Below the pieces are notes generated by a model, which worked only from the letters and a program-made list of their open reading frames with translations, was not told the DNA's origin and made no database searches. Shown here in pieces: positions 35,789 through 41,438 of a stretch of DNA of 41,438 nt. Position 1 is the first letter of the stretch; each line of letters opens with the position of its first letter. Both the position numbers and the translations under genes were made by a program. This DNA comes from Pseudomonas sp. GM80 (GTDB lineage: Bacteria; Pseudomonadota; Gammaproteobacteria; Pseudomonadales; Pseudomonadaceae), in contig NZ_AKJD01000073.1 in the NCBI RefSeq assembly GCF_000282515.1, forward strand, positions 1-41,438, written 5' to 3'.

Positions 35789-37573
35789 CTATTTCAGCTC
35801 ACTCTGTGGCGTCACCCGCAGCACTTCCTCAACGGTTGTCAGCCCTGCCGCAACCTTCTGCGCGCCGGACAGACGCAAGCTGCGCATGCCTTCCTTGAAC
35901 GCCTGGCGGCGGATCGCCGCGAGATCGGTGTCCGGGGTGATGAACGCCTTGAGGCTGTCGCTCAGTTGCATGATTTCGTAAACCCCGGCGCGGCCGTGAT
36001 AACCGGTGTCGCGACATTCGACGCAGCCGATCGCGCGCTGCGCATTGCCCGGCAGCGGCGCTTGCCACGGGCGGGTCAGGGTTTGCCAGTCTTCTTCCTC
36101 CAGCGTCAGCGGCGCCTTGCAGTGCGGACACAAGGTGCGCACCAGACGCTGGGCCATGACCCCGAGCACGGTGGCTTTGATCAAGTAATGCGGCACGCCG
36201 AGTTCGAGCAGACGGCTGACCGCGCTAGGCGCGTCGTTGGTGTGCAGCGTCGACAGCACCAAGTGCCCGGTCAGCGCCGCTTGAATGGCCATTTCGGCGG
36301 TTTCCAGATCGCGGATCTCGCCGATCATGATGATGTCCGGGTCTTGCCGCATCAGCGCACGCACCCCGGCGGCGAAGCTCAGGTCGATGTTGTGCTGCAC
36401 CTGCATCTGGTTGAACGCCGGCTCGACCATTTCGATCGGGTCTTCGATGGTGCAGAGGTTCACTTCCGGCGTCGCCAGTTTTTTCAGCGTGGTGTACAGC
36501 GTGGTGGTCTTGCCCGAACCAGTCGGCCCGGTGACCAGAATGATGCCGTTGGGCTGGCGGGTCATTTCCTGCCAACGCCGCAGATCGTCGGCGCTGAAAC
36601 CCAGTTGATCAAAGTCCTTGAGCAGCACTTCCGGATCAAAAATCCGCATGACCATTTTCTCGCCGAACGCGGTGGGCAGCGTCGACAGGCGCAACTCGAC
36701 TTCGCCGCCCTCCGGGGTCTTGGTCTTGACCCGGCCGTCCTGCGGTTTGCGCTTTTCGGCGACGTTCATCCGCCCCAGGCTTTTCAGGCGACTGACGATC
36801 GCCATGGTCACCTGCGGCGGGAATTGATAGACGTTGTGCAGCACGCCGTCGATGCGAAAACGCACCGTGCCTTGCTCGCGACGCGGTTCGATGTGGATAT
36901 CGCTGGCGCGCTGCTGGAAGGCGTACTGGAACAGCCAGTCGACGATGTTGACGATGTGCGCGTCGTTGGCGTCCGGCTCCTGATCGCTGGCACCGAGATT
37001 GAGCAGTTGTTCGAAATTGCCGAGGTTGCCGCCCTGGGCGTCAGCATTGCTGGCGCCGCTGACAGATTTGGCCAGCCGGAAAAACTCGACGCTGAAGCGC
37101 TGGATGTCCGCCGGGTTGGCCATCACCCGTTTGATCGGCAACTTCAGCACGTGAGTCAGGTCAGCCTCCCAACCGGTGACGTAAGGCTGAGCGCTGGCCA
37201 CGGTTACCGCATCACGGTCGACGGCCACAGCGAGAATTTTGTGCCGTTGCGCAAAAGCGTAAGACATCAGCGGCGTGATCGCGGCGACGTTGATCTTCAA
37301 CGGGTCGATGCGCAAATACGGCTGGCCGGCCTGTTGCGCCAGCCACAGGGTCAGGCTCTCCAGGTCGAGGTGTTTGCCCGGGCGACTGAGGTCGTCGAGT
37401 TGCTGGCTGGCGATGAATTCCAGCGGATGCATCTGGCCATTCGCGGCGTGGCGACGGCGCGCATTCAGCGCCTGCTCCGCCGCGTCCTGGCCGATAAAGC
37501 CTTGGGCGACCAGTTCACGCAATACATCATTGAGTTCCAGCCAGCGGTCCTGAGTGGCGAGTTGAACGGACAT
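35789..37573 (-). CDS. GspE/PulE/PilB-type secretion or pilus assembly ATPase
   Basis: A 594-residue cytoplasmic ATPase of the type II secretion/type IV pilus family. N-terminal domain about 1-170 of the MshE/GspE type, then the catalytic core: Walker A GPTGSGKT at 349-356 (K355), Asp box region RRWQE and TIEDPIE, Walker B DIIMIGE at 413-419, His box STLHTND, and the zinc-binding tetracysteine C482, C485, C517 and C520 (LCPHC and GCVECRDTGYHG). All catalytic parts are intact. No pseudopilin, secretin or inner-membrane partner lies within the window, so it is an orphan; partners may be elsewhere. Confidence 0.92.
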   Translation of the reverse strand: MSVQLATQDRWLELNDVLRELVAQGFIGQDAAEQALNARRRHAANGQMHPLEFIASQQLDDLSRPGKHLDLESLTLWLAQQAGQPYLRIDPLKINVAAITPLMSYAFAQRHKILAVAVDRDAVTVASAQPYVTGWEADLTHVLKLPIKRVMANPADIQRFSVEFFRLAKSVSGASNADAQGGNLGNFEQLLNLGASDQEPDANDAHIVNIVDWLFQYAFQQRASDIHIEPRREQGTVRFRIDGVLHNVYQFPPQVTMAIVSRLKSLGRMNVAEKRKPQDGRVKTKTPEGGEVELRLSTLPTAFGEKMVMRIFDPEVLLKDFDQLGFSADDLRRWQEMTRQPNGIILVTGPTGSGKTTTLYTTLKKLATPEVNLCTIEDPIEMVEPAFNQMQVQHNIDLSFAAGVRALMRQDPDIIMIGEIRDLETAEMAIQAALTGHLVLSTLHTNDAPSAVSRLLELGVPHYLIKATVLGVMAQRLVRTLCPHCKAPLTLEEEDWQTLTRPWQAPLPGNAQRAIGCVECRDTGYHGRAGVYEIMQLSDSLKAFITPDTDLAAIRRQAFKEGMRSLRLSGAQKVAAGLTTVEEVLRVTPQSELK

Positions 37574-37665
37574 GCGGGCTTCCTTTTAAGCGACAGTGCG
37601 CCAAAGGATAGTCGCGGCCCGGCAGACCGTTGGGCCACTACCCGACGAAGCCGTTGCCGGATTTG

Positions 37666-38004
37666 TCAGCCGGCCGCTTGCGTCCGCGCATCCCAAGCGC
37701 TGTCGGCGTTTTGCAAATCCACCGAGCAGACGCTGATCAGGTTACGAAGTTTTTCCGCGATCACTTGCGCGCGATGCCAACTGAGGCCGCCCATGACGAG
37801 TTCGATCGACAGCAGATCGTCCATGCGCTGCACGTTGACTTGCTCAGGCGTGAGAAATTGCAGGGCGAACAAATTCAGCACCCGCACCAGCAAATCCGGC
37901 TCGGCCTCGGCGAGGATTTGATATTGCGCCAGGCAATGGGCGTTGCTGACGTTCCAGACGTCGGCGCGGGTGGGCGTGGTGGTGACGGCTTCGAGGTGGG
38001 GCAT
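37666..38004 (-). CDS. Small ACT-like protein
   Basis: A 112-residue soluble protein with an apparent single ACT-type pattern: AEAEPDLLVRVLNLFALQFL, LTPEQVNVQRMDDLLSIELV and RAQVIAEKLRNLISVCSVDL. It looks like the regulatory subunits of acetolactate synthase (IlvH-like) but is shorter than those and without a second domain. Start at 38004 with GGAG seven bases before it. It is divergent from an Lrp-family gene across 126 bases. Function unknown; a role in sensing an amino acid is only a guess. Confidence 0.6.
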   Translation of the reverse strand: MPHLEAVTTTPTRADVWNVSNAHCLAQYQILAEAEPDLLVRVLNLFALQFLTPEQVNVQRMDDLLSIELVMGGLSWHRAQVIAEKLRNLISVCSVDLQNADSAWDARTQAAG

Positions 38005-38079
38005 GACGAGTCTCCAAAATCTCTGGAGGAATTTTTACATTCGGTGCGGGGTATTTCTTGGCTATGATCGGCGTTATTG

Positions 38080-38105
38080 GCGAATGATCGAAAGGATCAA
38101 TTCGC
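38080..38105. promoter_or_regulatory. Inverted repeat before the Lrp-family gene
   Basis: gcgaatgatc (38080-38089) and gatcaattcgc (38095-38105) form a stem broken by one bulged base. It lies in the gap between the divergent ACT-like and Lrp-family genes, ending 25 bases before the regulator ATG. Lrp proteins often autoregulate, so it may be their site, or a leader hairpin. Confidence 0.4.
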
Positions 38106-38130
38106 AGAAGAGTCAATTAGAGGTTTATCT

Positions 38131-38601
38131 ATGCACAGTGAGCTGGACGGCTACGACCGCAAGATTCTCGCCCTGCTGCAAGAGGACGCTTCACTGTCTA
38201 GCGCGCAGATCGCCGAGCAGGTCGGCCTGTCGCAATCGCCGTGCTGGCGGCGGATTCAGCGGATGAAAGAGGAGGGAATCATTCGTGGCCAGGTGACCTT
38301 GCTTGATCGCAAGAAGATTGGCCTCAACACGCAAATCTTTGCCGAGATCAAACTCAACGCGCACGGGCGTTCGAACTTCACTGAATTCACCGAGGCGATT
38401 CGGGAGTTTCCTGAGGTGCTGGAATGTTATGTGCTGATGGGCGCGGTGGATTTTCTGTTGCGCATTGTCGCGGCGGACATTGAGGCGTATGAGCGGTTCT
38501 TCTTCGAAAAACTGTCGCTGGTGCCGGGGATACAGGAAGTGAATTCGATTGTGGCGCTGTCGGAGATCAAATCCACCACGAGTTTGCCTGTCTTGCGATA
38601 A
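38131..38601 (+). CDS. Lrp/AsnC-family transcriptional regulator
   Basis: A 156-residue regulator. Helix-turn-helix near residues 5-60 (LDGYDRKILALLQEDASLSS, then QIAEQVGLSQSPCWRRIQRM), then linker GLNTQIFAEIKLN and the RAM ligand domain (EFPEVLECYVLMGAVDFLLR, FFFEKLSLVPGIQEVNSIVA). The ATG at 38131 with an AGAGG site is preferred to one 18 codons upstream. The divergent neighbour is a small ACT-like protein, so amino-acid control is likely. Not assigned to a specific Lrp group member. Confidence 0.9.
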   Translation: MHSELDGYDRKILALLQEDASLSSAQIAEQVGLSQSPCWRRIQRMKEEGIIRGQVTLLDRKKIGLNTQIFAEIKLNAHGRSNFTEFTEAIREFPEVLECYVLMGAVDFLLRIVAADIEAYERFFFEKLSLVPGIQEVNSIVALSEIKSTTSLPVLR

Positions 38602-38602
38602 A

Positions 38603-38682
38603 GCAAAAGATCGCAGCCTGCGGCAGCTCCTACATGGGGCGGGTGTACACCCTGTAGGAGCTGCCGAAGGCTGCGATCTTTT
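38603..38682. repeat. REP family A inverted pair between the Lrp and CYTH-CHAD genes
   Basis: Arms 38603-38634 and 38653-38682 with one mismatch in the inner core. It begins right after the regulator stop and ends 7 bases before the stop of the convergent CYTH-CHAD gene, acting probably as a shared 3' end. Confidence 0.9.
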
Positions 38683-38689
38683 AGCGGTG

Positions 38690-40060
38690 TTACATGCGCA
38701 GCAGCATTTTCCACGCACGATTCTGGTAAACCGCAATCGCCTGCTGCTTGCGTGCATCGAGCAGTTCGTCAGTGATCGTCGGCTCGTTGGCCAGTTGTGC
38801 CAGTTTGTTCAGTTCGCCGTACAGGCGATCCATTTCCGCGATGTCCAGCACGTTGCGGGCGTGGTGCAGCCAGACCTGAATGCGTTCGATGCGCGGCAGT
38901 TGCTCAGCCAGATCTTCCGGCTGCTGCTGATAACGCTGCAATTGCAGAGCCGTGGCTTCTTCGCCCAAGGTGCGCGGCAACCAGCTGTGCAATTGCGCGC
39001 CGCCCTGACGATTGCCACGCACGTTACGCTCGGCGGTCCAGGTGCGAGCCAGCAACCAGCGCGAAGTGTTCAGCGAGAACAGGCCCCAGCGTGGGTCTTC
39101 GAGTTCTTCGAGGAACTGCTCCGGTGCGGCTTTGCGCACGTCTTCGTCTTCGATACCGGCTTGCACCAGCGGACGCCAGTCTTCCAGCAACGCATCCAGG
39201 GCAACGCGCAAGTCGTGAGTCGACTGACGCGGTGCGGCCTGGCCGAGGCTGCTGAGCAGGGCGCGCATTTCGGCAAGGTTCTCGACCCAGTCGAGCAACA
39301 GGCGCCAGTGGCCGTTGAAACGGTACTGTTCCGCCAGACGCTGGCTGCTGCCGAGCAAGTGCCAGCTCAGTGCGGCAAACGCGTCGTCGAGTTGAGTCTC
39401 CGGGGTCAGTTCCGGTGCCGGCAGGCTCAGCGAGTAGCTGTTGGCGTCGTACAAACGATAGCCGCGCTCAGCCTTGCTGATGTCGCACGGCATCAATGCC
39501 AGGGTTTCGGCCAGTTCGGCAGCCAGTTCCAGCAGCGCGGCAGGCTCGCCTTCGCGCAGTTCCAGTTCCAGTTCGCAGATTTCTTCTTTCTGTTTGCCGA
39601 CCACAACGTGGCCGAGATCCAGCGCGGCCTCGATGACCACTTTGGATTTGCCACGGCCCCAGGCGATTTCGGCGCGCTCGCGGACGAAATCGGTGGTGAA
39701 GATCGGCTTGAGGGTTTTCTTGTCCAGCTCGGCCAGCGACTCGGGCCAGCATTCGCCGTCGAGTTTCTTCACGTCGAGCTTGGCTTTCGGCAACTTCCAG
39801 TCGTATTCGTTACGCTCGGACAGACCGGCGACGCTCTGGCCACGGGTCTTGAGGGTCTGAATCACTTCGTCACCGTCCTTGCGCAGGCGCAGGGCGACTT
39901 TGGCCTGAGCCAGATCGCGCTCGGGGGTGTCGAAGTACTGGTTCATCAACTCACGGCGTTCCCAGCCACTTTTGTTGCGTTTTTTCAGTAACGGGTGCTC
40001 GCGCAGGGCAGCGAGGGTTTCGCGGCTGACGCGGAGTTTGATTTCGGTTTCTTTCTGCAT
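38690..40060 (-). CDS. CYTH-CHAD protein (inorganic triphosphatase-like)
   Basis: A 456-residue two-domain protein. Residues 1-200 are a CYTH domain with the diagnostic ExExK (E4, E6 and K8), a tunnel-type fold found in inorganic triphosphatases and class IV cyclases; later acidic and basic stretches such as ELELELREGEPAALLE fit. The C-terminal half is a CHAD helical domain (STHDLRVALDALLEDWRPL, then AERNVRGNRQGGAQLHSWLP) thought to bind polyphosphate or anions. It is therefore likely a phosphate-polymer enzyme, in the same window as ppx. The ATG at 40060 starts the CYTH motif; an upstream extension is rejected. Confidence 0.9.
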   Translation of the reverse strand: MQKETEIKLRVSRETLAALREHPLLKKRNKSGWERRELMNQYFDTPERDLAQAKVALRLRKDGDEVIQTLKTRGQSVAGLSERNEYDWKLPKAKLDVKKLDGECWPESLAELDKKTLKPIFTTDFVRERAEIAWGRGKSKVVIEAALDLGHVVVGKQKEEICELELELREGEPAALLELAAELAETLALMPCDISKAERGYRLYDANSYSLSLPAPELTPETQLDDAFAALSWHLLGSSQRLAEQYRFNGHWRLLLDWVENLAEMRALLSSLGQAAPRQSTHDLRVALDALLEDWRPLVQAGIEDEDVRKAAPEQFLEELEDPRWGLFSLNTSRWLLARTWTAERNVRGNRQGGAQLHSWLPRTLGEEATALQLQRYQQQPEDLAEQLPRIERIQVWLHHARNVLDIAEMDRLYGELNKLAQLANEPTITDELLDARKQQAIAVYQNRAWKMLLRM

Positions 40061-40215
40061 GGCCGGAAAATCCAGGATCGGGAGCGCAGCCGGGGAATAT
40101 GTGGCTGCCAAGGCCGTGCAGTGTACAGGACTCAAACTTCCTACGCCCTGCGACGGTTTATTCCGAGCGCCGGATGGTTCTATGATGGACCTCAATTCGG
40201 GAGTTGGAGTCAGCG

Positions 40216-41361
40216 ATGCCTTTGCCATCCATGCAAGACCAGTTCGCGGCGCTGATCGCCGCGCCATCGGTCAGCTGTACCCAACCGAGCCTCGATCAAT
40301 CCAACCGGGCGGTGATCGATTTGCTCGCTGGCTGGCTGGGCGATCTGGGTTTCAGCTGCGACATCCAGCAGGTCAGCCCCGGCAAATTCAATCTGCTCGC
40401 CAGTTTTGGCAGCGGCCCCGGCGGGCTGGTGCTGGCCGGGCACAGCGACACGGTGCCGTACGACGATGCGTTGTGGCAGACCGATCCGCTGAAGCTCACC
40501 GAAGTCGATGGCCGCTGGGTCGGCCTCGGCAGTTGCGACATGAAGGGCTTTTTCGCGTTGATCATCGAAGCGGTGCAGCCGCTGCTCGATCAGCCGTTCA
40601 AGCAGCCGTTGTTGATCCTCGCCACCTGCGATGAAGAAAGCTCGATGTCCGGCGCCCGCGCTCTGGCCGAGGCCGGGCGTCCATTGGGCCGCGCAGCGGT
40701 GATCGGCGAGCCGACCGGGCTCAAGCCGATCCGCATGCACAAAGGCATCATGATGGAGCGCATCGATATCCTCGGGCAGAGCGGCCATTCGTCGGATCCG
40801 CGCCTGGGCCACAGCGCCCTTGAGGCGATGCACGATGCGATCGGCGAACTGCGTGGTCTGCGCCTGTTGTGGCAGCGTGAATTCAACAACCCGCAGTTCA
40901 GCGTGCCGCAACCAACGATGAACTTCGGTTGCATCCATGGCGGCGACAACCCCAACCGTATCTGCGGCCAGTGTTCGCTGGAATTCGACCTGCGGCCATT
41001 GCCGGGCATGGACCCGAAGGTCCTGCGCGCGGAGATTCTGCGCAAGCTCAACCCGGTGGCCGAGCGGCATCAGGTGAAGATTGATTACAAACCATTGTTC
41101 CCGGAAGTGCCGTCGTTCGAGCAGGCTGAAGACGCCGAACTGGTACGCATCGCCGAAAAGCTTACCGGCCACCGCGCCGAAGCAGTGGCGTTCGGCACCG
41201 AAGCGCCTTATCTTCAGCGCCTCGGTTGCGAAACCATCGTCCTCGGCCCCGGCGACATCGCCTGTGCGCATCAGCCCGGCGAGTACCTTGAAATGTCACG
41301 TTTGCAGCCTACGGTGCATCTATTACGGCAACTGATTGAACATTACTGCCTGAACAATTGA
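40216..41361 (+). CDS. argE: Acetylornithine deacetylase
   Basis: A 381-residue zinc-dependent M20 family enzyme that removes acetate from N-acetylornithine in arginine synthesis. Metal and catalytic residues: H76 and D78 in LAGHSDTVPYDD, D108 in GSCDMKGFFALI, and the E140-E141 pair in TCDEESSMSGARAL. C-terminal EAPYLQRLGCETIVLGPG and HQPGEYLE complete the site. The start at 40216 follows GGAG. Family membership is clear; a related deacetylase specificity cannot be fully excluded. Divergent from the CYTH-CHAD gene. Confidence 0.9.
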   Translation: MPLPSMQDQFAALIAAPSVSCTQPSLDQSNRAVIDLLAGWLGDLGFSCDIQQVSPGKFNLLASFGSGPGGLVLAGHSDTVPYDDALWQTDPLKLTEVDGRWVGLGSCDMKGFFALIIEAVQPLLDQPFKQPLLILATCDEESSMSGARALAEAGRPLGRAAVIGEPTGLKPIRMHKGIMMERIDILGQSGHSSDPRLGHSALEAMHDAIGELRGLRLLWQREFNNPQFSVPQPTMNFGCIHGGDNPNRICGQCSLEFDLRPLPGMDPKVLRAEILRKLNPVAERHQVKIDYKPLFPEVPSFEQAEDAELVRIAEKLTGHRAEAVAFGTEAPYLQRLGCETIVLGPGDIACAHQPGEYLEMSRLQPTVHLLRQLIEHYCLNN

Positions 41362-41371
41362 ACGCCTCCCT

Positions 41372-41438
41372 TGTAGGAGCTGCCGCAGGCTGCGATCTTT
41401 TGATCTTGGTTTCAAGAGCAAAAGATCGCAGCCTGCGG
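41372..41438. repeat. REP family A element, cut by the window end
   Basis: tgtaggagctgccgcaggct at 41372, followed by gcgatcttttgatctt, a 9-base spacer, then the inverted copy agcaaaagatcgcagcctgc. In contrast to the internal doublets the cores lie outward and the AT-rich arms inward, as at the left end of the window. Confidence 0.85.

Noticed and set aside
35966..37921. 651-codon open frame on the plus strand opposite the GspE-type ATPase
   Set aside because: Antisense shadow of a gene with full catalytic motifs; no family pattern and no ribosome site.

Overview
The window is a stretch of chromosome from a Pseudomonas species, most likely of the P. fluorescens group. The evidence is the GC-rich coding style, two families of Pseudomonas-type REP palindromes, a 6S RNA between zapA and the 5-formyl-THF cyclo-ligase gene, and a gene order (ppx, trxA, rho, acyltransferase, ubiD, glpT, qor, FliL-like, ygfA, 6S, zapA, pepP, ubiH, visC/ubiI, iron ABC genes, gcvT-gcvH-gcvP, GspE-like ATPase, argE) that matches, from memory, the ppx-to-argE region of P. 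aeruginosa. No tRNA, rRNA, IS element, prophage or CRISPR array was seen, and no gap between genes exceeds 300 bases.

Layout. 74-1576: ppx on the minus strand. 1812-4664: a minus-strand operon for a polar amino-acid ABC importer, divergent from a FadR/GntR regulator (4921-5628); this block lies between ppx and trxA. 5749-7588: trxA and rho, each ending in a strong intrinsic terminator. 7787-12288: a membrane acyltransferase, ubiD and an overlapping ferredoxin-type reductase. 12524-14517: chaC and glpT, convergent and overlapping at their 3' ends. 14740-16163: a secreted or anchored histidine phosphatase and a short TonB-domain protein. 16215-18598: an accessory bacteriocin module, an S-type pyocin-like HNH DNase with its immunity gene. 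18758-22694: qor, a FliL-like protein, an EVE-domain protein, a 51-residue membrane protein, ygfA, 6S RNA, zapA and a ZapB-like coiled-coil gene. 22825-27636: a plus-strand cluster of a YecA-family gene, pepP, ubiH, a DUF4442 thioesterase-like gene and ubiI/visC. 27798-30562: an iron ABC binding protein and permease behind a possible Fur box. 30718-35311: gcvT, gcvH and gcvP. 35402-41361: a DUF2388 protein, an orphan GspE/PilB-type ATPase, an ACT-like small protein divergent from an Lrp-family regulator, a CYTH-CHAD protein and argE.

How it works together. Much of the window is housekeeping: ubiquinone synthesis (ubiD, ubiH, ubiI), glycine cleavage, transcription termination, redox and cell division. 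The clear accessory element is the bacteriocin/immunity pair, more AT-rich by eye than its surroundings. Its DNase has the full colicin E9-type catalytic set, but the nuclease-immunity interface looks rebuilt: the two tyrosines and the aspartate of the immunity hot-spot helix are replaced, basic residues appear there, and the facing nuclease loop has gained acidic residues. This charge-inverted interface is the most interesting signal I found. Other points worth a look are REP palindromes inside operons and at convergent gene ends, a C-rich rho leader with no visible Shine-Dalgarno sequence, and a 13-bp tandem repeat that carries the stop codon of the reductase gene.
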